Assembly (NCBI RefSeq): GCF_009695935.1
Contig: NZ_VUMY01000019.1
Span: 1 to 52,495 of the forward strand
DNA length: 52,495 nucleotides
Direction of reading: 5' to 3'
Origin: Mobiluncus porci
GTDB taxonomy: Bacteria > Actinomycetota > Actinomycetes > Actinomycetales > Actinomycetaceae
Translations under genes and position numbers: made by a program
Shown here: positions 8,610 to 16,689 of the stretch, piece by piece
Layout of the letters: each line of letters starts with the position of its first letter
Numbering within the stretch: the stretch's first letter is position 1
Notes under the pieces: model-generated
Told to the model about the DNA's origin: nothing
Seen by the model: only the letters and a program-made list of their open reading frames with translations
Databases searched by the model: none

Positions 8610-9575
8610 CTAGGGGCGGCGCGAAAGTTTGGTGGCGAGAAGCGAACACATCAGTAACTGCAACAAATGCAGGAGCATTATCGGCACCATGATGTGGCCC
8701 ACCTGGTTGGCGGGAAAAATGATGAGAGCCATCGGGAGACCGGTGGCGAGAGATTTTTTGGAGCCGCACATCAACAGGGCAATCCGATCTGCCCGCGGCA
8801 TTTTGAAAAGACTGCCGAAAACAAACCAGGTGAAAATGAGCATAATCCCGACGATGACCACGGCATCTAAACCGATGACGAGGAAGTCTCGCGGGGAGAC
8901 AGTGTCCCACAGACCCTGGAGCTTGGCCGAAGACACTGCGGAGATAACGACCAGGTAAATCGTCCCCTTATCGACGATTTTCGTCACAATCGGGTGGGTG
9001 CGCAACCAGCTTCTCGTCCAGCGTCCCGAGAGTTGTCCGAGTACGAAAGGCAGGAGAATCAGCAAGGCGATATCGCGCAAAGTGGTGAGTGAAATCGTGG
9101 TGCCCTTTTGGAGAAACAACATCACCAGCAGCGGGGTGAGGAAAGTGCCGAGGAGATTGGAAACCGTTGCGGCGGTGACGGCTCCGGGAACGTTGCCACG
9201 GGCAATAGAGGTGAAGCCGATGGAGGACTGGACTGTGGAGGGAAGGAGTGTCGTATAGAACATTCCGAGGGCGAAGCCGGCTCCCAAGAGGCGCCCGATG
9301 AGGGCGTGGTTCAACAGCCCTAGGAGCGGATAGATGACAAAGGTGGACAGGAGAATCGCCACCTGGAGACGGAGATTCTTTAGTCCCCCGATGACTTCTT
9401 CCGAGTTCAACTTTGCCCCGTAGACAAAGAACAACACCACAATGGCCCAGTGGCTCACTGTGGCGAAAAAATCGACTGCGGGAGAAGGGAGGGGAACGAA
9501 AATCCCCAAAATCATAATCGCGAGTAGCGTCAGGACGAACCAGTCGAGACGGTTCAGGGCTGGGAGAAATTTCAT
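8610..9575 (-). CDS. bile acid:sodium symporter-like (SBF-like) membrane transporter
   Basis: Protein of 321 residues from the ATG at 9575, with about nine or ten membrane helices. It resembles the SBF-like (YfeH/PF13593-type) branch of the bile acid:sodium symporter superfamily. Visible family stretches are FFVYGAKLNSEE, LLPSTVQSSIGFTSIARGN and CGSKKSLATGLPMA. The last two correspond to the discontinuous-helix substrate and sodium sites. The cargo of this branch is not established, so bile acid transport should not be assumed. An in-frame TTG at 9587 is an alternative start, and neither start has a good Shine-Dalgarno. It converges on the protease gene with a 13-bp gap. Confidence 0.82.
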   Translation of the reverse strand: MKFLPALNRLDWFVLTLLAIMILGIFVPLPSPAVDFFATVSHWAIVVLFFVYGAKLNSEEVIGGLKNLRLQVAILLSTFVIYPLLGLLNHALIGRLLGAGFALGMFYTTLLPSTVQSSIGFTSIARGNVPGAVTAATVSNLLGTFLTPLLVMLFLQKGTTISLTTLRDIALLILLPFVLGQLSGRWTRSWLRTHPIVTKIVDKGTIYLVVISAVSSAKLQGLWDTVSPRDFLVIGLDAVVIVGIMLIFTWFVFGSLFKMPRADRIALLMCGSKKSLATGLPMALIIFPANQVGHIMVPIMLLHLLQLLMCSLLATKLSRRP

Positions 9576-9614
9576 ATTTGTTTTCAATGGCTAGTTTGGG
9601 ATGTGGTGAACTCC

Positions 9615-9689
9615 GCAATCGCGGGGACGGTTCCACTTTGCTTCATTCGCCTTCGCGCATTGCGCAGAGCCGAAACCGTCCCCGATTGC
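9615..9689. repeat. long imperfect inverted repeat between the SBF and yciI-like genes
   Basis: The left arm begins GCAATCGCGGGGACGGTT (9615-9632). The right arm AACCGTCCCCGATTGC (9674-9689) is its reverse complement apart from a two-base bulge. The 41-base centre contains TTCGCCTTCGCGC-like sequence. It fills most of the 118-bp gap and could act as a bidirectional hairpin. In style it resembles the GGTCNGACC elements but does not share their core. Confidence 0.7.
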
Positions 9690-9693
9690 TCCG

Positions 9694-9981
9694 CTACGCT
9701 ACTTCCCCGACGGTAGGATTCCATTTGTGGGTCGCGATGTTTTGGACAATACCTGCAAGCTGGTTAGGGTCTTGCTGGAGCCACTCGCGAGCCTCCTCGG
9801 GGTTTTCCGTGTTCAGAAGCAGGAGCGCCCCGGGAGTTTCCGGTTCCTCGACCCAGGCGCCGGCAAAAGTCAGCTTGCCTTCGTCCTGGAGTTGGCTCAT
9901 ATAGGCCAAGTGTTTGGGGCGCAACGCGGCGCGGTCAGCTTCGCGGGCGGGATCATAGGTGTAAATCACGACGGTTTTCAT
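9694..9981 (-). CDS. YciI family protein
   Basis: Small protein of 95 residues with the dimeric alpha/beta-barrel fold predicted for YciI/YCII proteins. It shows the R-P-x-H-L-A-Y motif near residues 21-27, and the His is a conserved active-site candidate. A G-A-W-V-E-E-P-E turn and a PxxAREWLQQDP helix near the C-terminus also fit. The family function is largely unknown. It is divergent from uvrA, with 108 bp between the two starts. TAGAAT six bases before the ATG suggests a leaderless transcript. Confidence 0.82.
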   Translation of the reverse strand: MKTVVIYTYDPAREADRAALRPKHLAYMSQLQDEGKLTFAGAWVEEPETPGALLLLNTENPEEAREWLQQDPNQLAGIVQNIATHKWNPTVGEVA

Positions 9982-9987
9982 GGTTTG

Positions 9988-9993
9988 ATTCTA
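9988..9993 (-). promoter_or_regulatory. candidate leaderless -10 box of the yciI-like gene
   Basis: TAGAAT on the minus strand followed by exactly six bases and then the ATG at 9981, with no Shine-Dalgarno. Transcription should start on the initiation codon. Confidence 0.5.
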
Positions 9994-10077
9994 AACCTCG
10001 ACGAGGAAGGGTGGGGACACCTGCCATATGACTCACGCGGGGAGAGTCCCCGAATCGCGGGTTTTTCCGCGGTGGCT

Positions 10078-10083
10078 TAAACT
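10078..10083 (+). promoter_or_regulatory. candidate leaderless -10 box of uvrA
   Basis: TAAACT, six bases, then the GTG at 10090, with no Shine-Dalgarno. A small perfect inverted repeat, CGGGGA/TCCCCG (10038-10052), lies about 25 bp upstream and could be an operator. I see no SOS box here. Confidence 0.5.
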
Positions 10084-10089
10084 GTACGG

Positions 10090-12924
10090 GTGAAAGATAA
10101 GATTTTGGTTCACGGGGCTCGCGAACATAACTTGAAGAGCGTAGATGTGGAGTTGCCCCGAGATTCGTTGATTGTTTTTACCGGTTTATCGGGTTCGGGC
10201 AAATCATCCTTGGCCTTCGACACGATTTTCGCCGAAGGGCAGCGCCGCTACGTGGAGTCGCTGTCTTCCTATGCGCGCCAGTTTTTGGGACGGATGGATA
10301 AGCCGGTGGTGGATTTTATTGAGGGGCTGTCTCCGGCGGTTTCTATTGATCAAAAATCCACCTCCCACAATCCGCGTTCCACGGTCGGAACCATTACGGA
10401 AATCTATGACTATCTGCGGCTGCTGTTTGCCCGCGCCGGAGTCCAGTACTGTCCCGTTTGTGGAGAAAAAATCCAGGCCCAAACCGCCGAACAAATCACT
10501 AACTGGCTGATGGATTTGGAGGAAGGCACCCGCCTCGAGGTGCTGGCTCCGGTGATTCGCGGGAGAAAAGGGGAGTACGCCGAGCTTTTTGCTGACCTCG
10601 CCTCTCAAGGTTATTCCCGCATCCGCGTGGACGGGGAAACCCACCGGCTCGAGAACCCGCCGACCTTAGAGAAGCAGCTCAAACACGACATTTCGGTGTC
10701 GATTGACCGCGTAGTGATCCGTGACGGATCCCGCTCGCGGGTGGCTGACTCCGTAGAAAACGCCTTGAAACTTGCCGACGGTCTTGTCGTGCTGGATTTT
10801 GTGGACCGAGCCGAGGACGACATGGAGCGGACTCGGCGTTTTTCCGAGAAACGGGCGTGCCCGAATAACCACCCGCTCAGTTTGGAAGAAATCGAGCCGC
10901 GAACGTTTTCTTTCAATGCGCCTTACGGGGCTTGTCCGGATTGTTCCGGTATTGGCTCTCGTCTCGTGATTGACCCCGAACTGATTGTGCCCGACACGGA
11001 TTTGACGCTGCGGGAAGGGGCGGTGAGCCCTTGGTCAAAGTCTAAAGACACGATGCAACGCATCTTGAAGGCGCTGGGAGATGAGGAGGGCTTTGACCTC
11101 GACACCCCGTGGAAAGACCTTCCACCGGAGGTTCAGGAGCATCTCTTGTGGGGCAAAAACTATCGCATCAAGGTGAAATACCGCAACCGGTGGGGTCGCG
11201 AACGCGTGTATGCCACCGGTTTCGAGGGAGCCGCCCAATATATTCAACGCAAATTCGACGAGACCGATTCGGATCTCGCGAAAGCCAAATATGAAGGCTA
11301 TATGCGCGACGTGCCCTGTCCTACTTGTGAGGGGCGCCGACTAAAGCCAGAAGTGTTGGCGGTGCGAGTCGGGGAGTTGAATATCTCCGAACTGTGTGAT
11401 TTATCTATCGACCGGGCGCGGCAGTATCTGCTTGACGTGAAACTCGAAGGTATGGTGAAAACCATTGCCGAACCGATTCTCCAAGAGGTAGATGCCCGAC
11501 TGGCGTTTTTGCTCGATGTGGGTCTGAACTACTTGACGCTCTCGCGCGCCGCAGGGACGCTTTCCGGAGGGGAAGCCCAGCGGATTCGCCTCGCGACCCA
11601 GATTGGTTCGGGTCTCGTCGGGGTGCTCTATGTTTTAGATGAGCCGTCAATTGGCTTGCATCAACGCGATAACCAGCGGCTCATCGACACTTTGAAGGGC
11701 TTGCGCGATCTCGGCAACACCTTGATTGTGGTGGAACACGATGAGGACACTATCCGCGCGGCAGACTGGATTGTGGATATTGGGCCGGGAGCCGGCGAAG
11801 CCGGAGGTCATATTGTCCACTCGGGAACCGTCGGGGAGTTACTAAAATGCAAAGGTTCTATTACCGCGGATTATCTCTCGGGACGCCGCCAAATCGAAAC
11901 CCCCAAAAAGCGACGCAAACCCGATAAGAAACGTCAACTCACGGTTGTGGGGGCGCGGGAGAACAATCTCCAGGATCTCACGGTTTCCTTCCCGCTCGGC
12001 TTGTTGACGGCCGTAACCGGCGTGTCCGGGTCGGGAAAATCTACCCTCGTGAACTCTGTTCTCTACCAGGCACTGGCTCGGGATTTGAATCACGCCCGGA
12101 CGGTGCCGGGGCGACACAAGCATATTGAGGGGCTTGAACACCTGGACAAGGTGATTCACGTGGATCAATCCCCGATTGGGCGCACTCCGCGCTCCAATCC
12201 GGCGACCTATACCGGCGTGTGGGATCAGATTCGTAAGCTCTTTGCCGATACTCCCGAAGCGAAAGTCCGCGGCTACGGTCCGGGACGATTTTCCTTCAAT
12301 GTCAAGGGAGGGCGCTGTGAATCCTGTCGCGGAGACGGCACCTTGAAGATCGAGATGAACTTCTTGCCCGATGTCTATGTGCCTTGCGAGGTGTGTGGGG
12401 GAGCGCGCTACAACCGCGAAACCCTAGAAGTTCACTACAACGGGAAGAATGTGCGTGACGTTCTCGATATGCCTATCAGTGAGGCCGCCGAGTTTTTCTC
12501 CGCTTTGCCGGGGGTTTCGCGATATTTGAATACTTTGACTTCGGTCGGCTTGGGGTATGTGAAACTCGGGCAGTCCGCGACGACGCTTTCCGGCGGGGAA
12601 GCCCAGCGGGTGAAGCTTGCCTCTGAACTCCATAAACGCACCAACGGGCGGGCGATCTATGTTTTGGATGAGCCCACGACGGGACTTCATCTCGAAGACA
12701 TCCGAAAACTCATGGCGGTTTTGCAAGGGCTCGTCGAAAAGGGCAACACCGTCATCGTGATTGAGCACAATCTCGATGTCATCAAATGTGCCGACTGGGT
12801 GATAGACCTAGGTCCAGAAGGCGGAGCCGGAGGTGGGACGGTTGTGGCGCAAGGAACGCCGGAGGCTGTGGCGAAAGTGAAGGCGTCCTACACCGGGCAA
12901 TACCTTGCGAAAATCTTGAAGTAA
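10090..12924 (+). CDS. uvrA: excinuclease ABC subunit A (UvrA)
   Basis: DNA-damage sensor of nucleotide excision repair that dimerises, loads UvrB and hydrolyses ATP. The length of 944 residues is normal. Two ABC modules are visible. Walker A motifs are GLSGSGKSS near residue 31 and GVSGSGKST near residue 645; signature motifs are LSGGEAQRI and LSGGEAQRV; Walker B motifs are LDEPSIGLH and LDEPTTGLH. The zinc-binding cysteines are CPVC, CPDC/CPTC and CESC...CEVC. The GTG at 10090 gives the usual N-terminus ([12 protein letters not shown]). uvrB and uvrC are not in this window. The gene is probably expressed from a leaderless mRNA. Confidence 0.98.
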   Translation: MKDKILVHGAREHNLKSVDVELPRDSLIVFTGLSGSGKSSLAFDTIFAEGQRRYVESLSSYARQFLGRMDKPVVDFIEGLSPAVSIDQKSTSHNPRSTVGTITEIYDYLRLLFARAGVQYCPVCGEKIQAQTAEQITNWLMDLEEGTRLEVLAPVIRGRKGEYAELFADLASQGYSRIRVDGETHRLENPPTLEKQLKHDISVSIDRVVIRDGSRSRVADSVENALKLADGLVVLDFVDRAEDDMERTRRFSEKRACPNNHPLSLEEIEPRTFSFNAPYGACPDCSGIGSRLVIDPELIVPDTDLTLREGAVSPWSKSKDTMQRILKALGDEEGFDLDTPWKDLPPEVQEHLLWGKNYRIKVKYRNRWGRERVYATGFEGAAQYIQRKFDETDSDLAKAKYEGYMRDVPCPTCEGRRLKPEVLAVRVGELNISELCDLSIDRARQYLLDVKLEGMVKTIAEPILQEVDARLAFLLDVGLNYLTLSRAAGTLSGGEAQRIRLATQIGSGLVGVLYVLDEPSIGLHQRDNQRLIDTLKGLRDLGNTLIVVEHDEDTIRAADWIVDIGPGAGEAGGHIVHSGTVGELLKCKGSITADYLSGRRQIETPKKRRKPDKKRQLTVVGARENNLQDLTVSFPLGLLTAVTGVSGSGKSTLVNSVLYQALARDLNHARTVPGRHKHIEGLEHLDKVIHVDQSPIGRTPRSNPATYTGVWDQIRKLFADTPEAKVRGYGPGRFSFNVKGGRCESCRGDGTLKIEMNFLPDVYVPCEVCGGARYNRETLEVHYNGKNVRDVLDMPISEAAEFFSALPGVSRYLNTLTSVGLGYVKLGQSATTLSGGEAQRVKLASELHKRTNGRAIYVLDEPTTGLHLEDIRKLMAVLQGLVEKGNTVIVIEHNLDVIKCADWVIDLGPEGGAGGGTVVAQGTPEAVAKVKASYTGQYLAKILK

Positions 12925-12947
12925 AGTTCGGACTACGTCCCAGGTGT

Positions 12948-12953
12948 TATACT
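12948..12953 (+). promoter_or_regulatory. candidate -10 box of the riboflavin transporter operon
   Basis: TATACT just upstream of the FMN aptamer. With a start near 12960 the transcript would begin at the first base of the P1 stem. A weak TTCGGA lies about 15 bp upstream. Confidence 0.55.
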
Positions 12954-12959
12954 GATTTT

Positions 12960-13074
12960 GCTCTGGGGGCTGTGTAAGTCAGCACCGGCGGTAAAGTCCG
13001 CGACCTCCCACCAGATGTGGGAGCTGAGCTGGTGAGATTCCAGCACCGACGGTTAAAGTCCGGATGGGAAGAGC
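12960..13074 (+). ncRNA. FMN riboswitch (RFN element) aptamer
   Basis: All RFN landmarks are present: ACCGGCGGTAAAG near 12984 followed by CCGCGACC; the hairpin with GGTGAGATTCCAGC; ACCGACGGTTAAAGTCCGGATGGGAAGAG at the 3' side. P1 is closed by GCTCT (12960-12964) and AGAGC (13070-13074). The element senses FMN and turns down riboflavin synthesis or uptake genes. The genes downstream are an ABC permease and binding protein, so it should control riboflavin import. Confidence 0.95.
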
Positions 13075-13120
13075 CTTTTGACCGCGTCCGCGGAGGATTT
13101 CTGCGTGGCGGGTTATCGTT

Positions 13121-13161
13121 CTTACCCCAGGTAGCCTAGCGGCTGGAGCCGAAAGGGTAAG
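13121..13161 (+). promoter_or_regulatory. Shine-Dalgarno-sequestering stem of the FMN riboswitch
   Basis: CTTACCC (13121-13127) is perfectly complementary to GGGTAAG (13155-13161), which forms the ribosome-binding region immediately before the ATG at 13163. The loop contains a small CGGC-TGGA-GCCG hairpin (13140-13151). No U-run follows. This argues for translational control: when FMN is bound the stem hides the ribosome site. The competing anti-sequestor is not clear. GGGAAG (13066-13071) in the 3' side of the aptamer could pair with the CTTACCC arm if one A is bulged. Confidence 0.65.
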
Positions 13162-13162
13162 G

Positions 13163-13966
13163 ATGTCCTTCTCGAGTGCTAATGCGAAGACGGTAGTCTC
13201 TCGCCGTGACACGCTCGGGATTTTCGATATCTTCGCCCCCATTGTTTTCGGTCTCGTCCTGCTGGGTGCCTGGATTGCAGTGACCACGCTCGGGAAGATT
13301 CCGGCGTTCATTTTGCCAACCCCGCAGGCGGTGGTTCGCGCCGCTATGGAATTGTTCGCGTCTGCCACATTTTGGCCATATCTGGGGAACACGCTGGCAG
13401 AAGCGATCGCCGGAACCGTTCTCGGCCTCGTTGTGAGCCTGCCTTTGGCCTTCACGATTCATCACCTCCCCTGGCTCAATGCCGCGGTGCAACCGTTCTT
13501 GGGAGCCTCCCAAGCGGTTCCGGCTGTGGCTTTGGCGCCACTGTTGCTGATTTGGCTACCGGCATCTTTCCTTGCGATTGTCGTGCTTTGCGCCATCATG
13601 GTGTTCTTCCCGATTCTGGTTTCCACCACGGTCGGGTTGCGTCACCTGGAGGGGCACATCCTCGAAGCCGCGATGCTTGATGGAGCCGACACCTGGCAGT
13701 TGTTGAAATACATGGAACTGCCGCTGGTGTTGCCGGGCCTGATGGGTGGAATCCGCAACGGGATTACGCTGTCCATCACCGGTGCGGTGGTCGGGGAAAT
13801 GGTTATCGGAGGCCACGGCATGGGCACTCTCATCACTTTACAGTCGCACAATGTTGACACGTCGGGCATGTTCGTGAGCCTGTTCACAATCTGCACGCTC
13901 GCTGCCGGCATCTATCTTGCGGTCTATCGCCTGGAGCGTCATTCCAAAACCGTGAACGCGGTTTGA
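13163..13966 (+). CDS. ribX: ABC transporter permease, riboflavin-uptake type (RibX-like)
   Basis: Inner-membrane permease of 267 residues with about six helices. The EAA loop for docking an ATPase is clear: EAAMLDGADTWQLLKYMELP near residues 170-190, followed by GLMGGIRNGITLSITGAVVGEM. It belongs to the nitrate/taurine/thiamine-precursor permease family (binding-protein-dependent transport, SsuC/ThiX-like). The FMN riboswitch directly upstream and the NMT1-type binding protein 18 bp downstream match the RibXY riboflavin importer described in other bacteria. No ATPase gene is adjacent, so a shared or distant ATPase is needed. Assignment of riboflavin as cargo is from context. Confidence 0.85.
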   Translation: MSFSSANAKTVVSRRDTLGIFDIFAPIVFGLVLLGAWIAVTTLGKIPAFILPTPQAVVRAAMELFASATFWPYLGNTLAEAIAGTVLGLVVSLPLAFTIHHLPWLNAAVQPFLGASQAVPAVALAPLLLIWLPASFLAIVVLCAIMVFFPILVSTTVGLRHLEGHILEAAMLDGADTWQLLKYMELPLVLPGLMGGIRNGITLSITGAVVGEMVIGGHGMGTLITLQSHNVDTSGMFVSLFTICTLAAGIYLAVYRLERHSKTVNAV

Positions 13967-13984
13967 TAAGTGAGAGGTAAAGAT

Positions 13985-15073
13985 ATGTTCAAGAAATTCT
14001 CTGGATTGCTGGCAGCTCTGGCAGTGTCTGCTTTAGCCTTGAGCGGTTGCACTAGCGGGGCAAGCCCAACCAACTCTACTGACTCGAGTTCTCCCACCAT
14101 CACCGGTGGACCTTTAACTCCGGATGTTGCTGTCACTATTGGCCTGACCTATATTCCAAACATTCAGTTCGCGCCGTTCTATGTCGCGAAAGAGAAAAAA
14201 CTCTTTGATTTGGCTGGATCGAAAGCACCGGTTAACCTGCGCCACCACGGAGCCGACGAGGGACTGTTCAACGCGCTACTAAGCGGGAAAGAAAACTTTG
14301 TCGTGGCCTTTGGCGACGAAGCGGTACAAGCGGCTTCGCAAGGCATGGAACTCACCACCGTCGGGATTCTCTATCAACGCTATCCGGTAGTGGTGATAGC
14401 CAAAGCAGATTCCGGCATCAAGACGTGGCAGGATTTGAAAGGGAAAACTGTCGGTTTGCCGGGGAGATACGGTTCAAACTGGTTCGGGTTCCAAGCCGGT
14501 CTCAATGCCGCGGGGTTGACCCTTGATGACGTGAAAGTTTCCGAAATCGGCTACACCCAACAGACCCAGCTCACCACCGGAAAGGTCGATGCGGTGGTGG
14601 GATTTTCCAATAACGATCTCGTGCGTTTCAACTTGGCCGGAGTGAAGGTGACGACCCTGGCGCTTCCCGAAAATACCCCGCTTGTGGGAGCCGCGATTGT
14701 TACCACCGAGGATTACGCGAAATCTAATCAGGAGATTTGCCAGGGAGTGGTTGACGGAATGGCTGAGGCAGTCAACCTGATTAATGAAAATCCCGAGTTG
14801 GCGCTTACCGAGACGCGAAAATATGACGAGACCTTGACCAACGAGGCTTCACTCGAAGCCGCAAAGCAGGTTCTCGCAGCCACTAATGAGCTCACGAAAA
14901 TCCCGAACTATGATCCGGAAAACCCCGGCAAGGCATCGCTTCCGAACCCCAAACAGTTCCGGGACATGATTGCGCTACTCGATAAAATCGGCGCCCTGTC
15001 AGACCAGGTTGACCTCACGAAACTCGACGATGCGGGTCTGGCCAAAATCGTGTGGAGCGGGTCAAAGCGCTAA
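13985..15073 (+). CDS. ribY: ABC transporter substrate-binding lipoprotein, riboflavin-uptake type (RibY-like)
   Basis: Precursor of 362 residues from the ATG at 13985 (AGAGG seven bases upstream; an in-frame GTG at 13970 is less likely). The N-terminus is a lipoprotein signal with lipobox LALSGC and lipidated Cys22, so the protein sits on the outer face of the membrane. The mature part is an NMT1/THI5-like periplasmic-binding fold: LTYIPNIQFAPFYVAKEKKL, a QAASQGMELTTVGILYQRYPVVV stretch, and DLKGKTVGLPGRYGSNWFGF. It is predicted to capture riboflavin or a flavin for RibX, because both genes follow an FMN riboswitch. Thiamine-precursor specificity is the main alternative for this fold but would not fit the riboswitch. 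Confidence 0.85.
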   Translation: MFKKFSGLLAALAVSALALSGCTSGASPTNSTDSSSPTITGGPLTPDVAVTIGLTYIPNIQFAPFYVAKEKKLFDLAGSKAPVNLRHHGADEGLFNALLSGKENFVVAFGDEAVQAASQGMELTTVGILYQRYPVVVIAKADSGIKTWQDLKGKTVGLPGRYGSNWFGFQAGLNAAGLTLDDVKVSEIGYTQQTQLTTGKVDAVVGFSNNDLVRFNLAGVKVTTLALPENTPLVGAAIVTTEDYAKSNQEICQGVVDGMAEAVNLINENPELALTETRKYDETLTNEASLEAAKQVLAATNELTKIPNYDPENPGKASLPNPKQFRDMIALLDKIGALSDQVDLTKLDDAGLAKIVWSGSKR

Positions 15074-15120
15074 TTTTTCTAAGCATTTTGGCGAAAACTG
15101 CCTTATGTTATAGCGAGAGT

Positions 15121-15165
15121 TCAATTCGGATACTAAAGTTAACCTAAGTGTTATATCCGAATTGA
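15121..15165. repeat. perfect 12-bp inverted repeat upstream of the chemoreceptor gene
   Basis: TCAATTCGGATA (15121-15132) and TATCCGAATTGA (15154-15165) are exact reverse complements separated by 21 bases. The right arm ends two bases before the GGAGGG ribosome-binding sequence of the downstream gene. It may be a repressor operator or an mRNA hairpin that affects translation. No U-run follows, so an intrinsic terminator for ribY is unlikely. Confidence 0.75.
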
Positions 15166-15182
15166 GTGGAGGGCTGAGGCTG

Positions 15183-16478
15183 ATGAGTGATACCAACACG
15201 TCTAAGACGCGGTTGGACAGCGGGGAAAAAGAATTTCGCGCAGGTTGGACGCTGACGAAAAAACTCCTTATGAACGGGGTCATCACGATTTTTTCGGCCT
15301 GCATGGTGGCCGGATCCACCACTGTTTTCCTCGTGCTCATCTCCCTGGCCCTCCAAAAAGCTCGCGGGACCGCGAGCGCTAAAGAGACCTTGACGTCCCT
15401 TGATGAAGCCCAAAATTTGCTTTCTATGGGAATCATCGTCGTGATTGTGACAGTCATTTTGGCTTGTATTTTCGTTATGGGACCGATTGCCATCGTCATT
15501 TTGCAGGTCACTAAACAGATTCGCTCCTTGGACGCCTCGGTCGAGGCCCTCTCGAAAAGCAACTTCACCGTGCTTCCCCAGGTTCTCGGCAAGGACGATT
15601 TGGCTGGAATGGCGTGGAAATTGCGTCAAACCATTAGGATTCTCTCCGATACGATGGCGACGGTGCAAAGCGCCGCCGAGCGGGTGGATAGCGCGGCTAG
15701 CGAGCTGGGTGCGTCTTCAACCAGCTCCGACAAGGCCGCGCAAGCCACCTCTACTACTCTCGGCAATGCCTTGGAGAAAACCGAGAGAAGCCGCGCGGTC
15801 ACAAATGACGCGGACGAAGCCCGTACGGAGCTCCAGGAACAGATGGTCGTGATGAGCGGAGCTTCAACTAAAGCGGGGGAGTTATCCGAGCGCGCGGTAG
15901 CGGCGGTGCAAACTGCCAGTGACTCGGTGTCGGCTTTAACATCAGCGGCCGACCAGATTTCAACAGTGGTAAATACGATTGCGGATATTGCCGAACAGAC
16001 CAACCTGTTGGCTCTGAACGCCACCATTGAAGCGGCTCGCGCCGGAGAGGCCGGCAAGGGCTTTGCCGTGGTTGCTGACCAGGTCAAGTCGCTTTCTACC
16101 GAAACCGCAGGCGCGACTGCGGATGTCTCCACCAAAGTCCAGTCCATCCAGGACTCCACCGCTTCGGCCGTCGCTGAGATTGAATCCATCTCCCAGGTGG
16201 TAGAGGAGATGGCGGCGGTTCAAAATGAGATTGCTAGTGCCCTTATTGCTCAGGATGCTTCTGCAAGGCGCTTGATGGATTCTCTCGGGCAGATGGACAC
16301 GTGTGTCGGGAACATGACCGGACTCATGAATGAGGCCGTGGAGTTGTCGGGGGAGAACACCAAGGCCGCCAGCGATGTTTCCCAGACGGCGGCTTCCCTC
16401 TCGCGGCAAGCCGAGAAACTCCATATCCTCGTCAGCAGGTTCACCTTCGAAGGACACGAAGCCACATTTAAATGCTAA
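15183..16478 (+). CDS. methyl-accepting chemotaxis protein without an extracellular sensor domain
   Basis: Protein of 431 residues from the ATG at 15183, preceded by GGAGGG and GAGG; an in-frame TTG at 15162 lies inside the inverted repeat. Two membrane segments (about residues 27-55 and 82-106) are separated by only about 27 residues, so there is no ligand-binding domain. A HAMP-like linker follows. The cytoplasmic coiled coil contains the highly conserved tip [39 protein letters not shown], which contacts CheA and CheW. It should relay a membrane- or cytoplasm-derived signal to the flagellar chemotaxis system. No che or flagellar genes are in this window. Confidence 0.92.
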   Translation: MSDTNTSKTRLDSGEKEFRAGWTLTKKLLMNGVITIFSACMVAGSTTVFLVLISLALQKARGTASAKETLTSLDEAQNLLSMGIIVVIVTVILACIFVMGPIAIVILQVTKQIRSLDASVEALSKSNFTVLPQVLGKDDLAGMAWKLRQTIRILSDTMATVQSAAERVDSAASELGASSTSSDKAAQATSTTLGNALEKTERSRAVTNDADEARTELQEQMVVMSGASTKAGELSERAVAAVQTASDSVSALTSAADQISTVVNTIADIAEQTNLLALNATIEAARAGEAGKGFAVVADQVKSLSTETAGATADVSTKVQSIQDSTASAVAEIESISQVVEEMAAVQNEIASALIAQDASARRLMDSLGQMDTCVGNMTGLMNEAVELSGENTKAASDVSQTAASLSRQAEKLHILVSRFTFEGHEATFKC

Positions 16479-16494
16479 GTTCGGCTACACCGGG

Positions 16495-16547
16495 GGTCAG
16501 ACCCTTTGGCTACATTCACTTCGTTCATTACGCCAAGAGGTCTGACC
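16495..16547. repeat. palindromic repeat element, copy 2
   Basis: Same arms as copy 1 at 442-494: GGTCAGACCCTTTGGC (16495-16510) and GCCAAGAGGTCTGACC (16532-16547) around a 21-base centre. It starts 16 bp after the chemoreceptor stop codon. Confidence 0.7.
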
Positions 16548-16611
16548 CGGCGGCTTCGCCTCTGCGGGGGAGGTCTGACCCGGCGGCTTCGCCTGACCTG
16601 GCGGCTTCGCC
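16539..16611. repeat. tandem GGTCTGACCCGGCGGCTTCG repeats
   Basis: A 22-base unit (GGTCTGACC plus CGGCGGCTTCGCC) occurs at 16539-16560 and again at 16572-16593. A shortened unit (TGACCTGGCGGCTTCGCC) follows at 16594-16611. The first unit overlaps the right arm of the palindromic element. The array lies between the chemoreceptor and ruvA, where ruvC is found in many actinobacteria. Confidence 0.75.
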
Positions 16612-16651
16612 TCCGTGTGTCGCTGAGCTTAGCGCCACCCGCCTGCGATAG

Positions 16652-16665
16652 AGTACATATGTTCG
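16652..16665 (+). promoter_or_regulatory. candidate LexA (SOS) box before ruvA
   Basis: AGTACATATGTTCG matches the Gram-positive SOS consensus CGAACRNRYGTTYG at 12 of 14 positions, with both mismatches in the left half. It overlaps a possible -10 box TAGAGT (16649-16654), where LexA would block transcription. ruv genes are classic SOS targets. The site lies 24 bp before the ruvA start. Confidence 0.5.
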
Positions 16666-16689
16666 AATTAATTATTGAGGGGTGAAACC

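Noticed and set aside
15134..15164. TAAAGTTA ... CCGAATTG before the chemoreceptor, similar to a flagellar sigma-28/WhiG promoter
   Set aside because: The half-sites are 15 bases apart where the TAAAGTTT-N11-GCCGATAA consensus needs 11, and the second half matches poorly. Much of it is explained by the inverted repeat.
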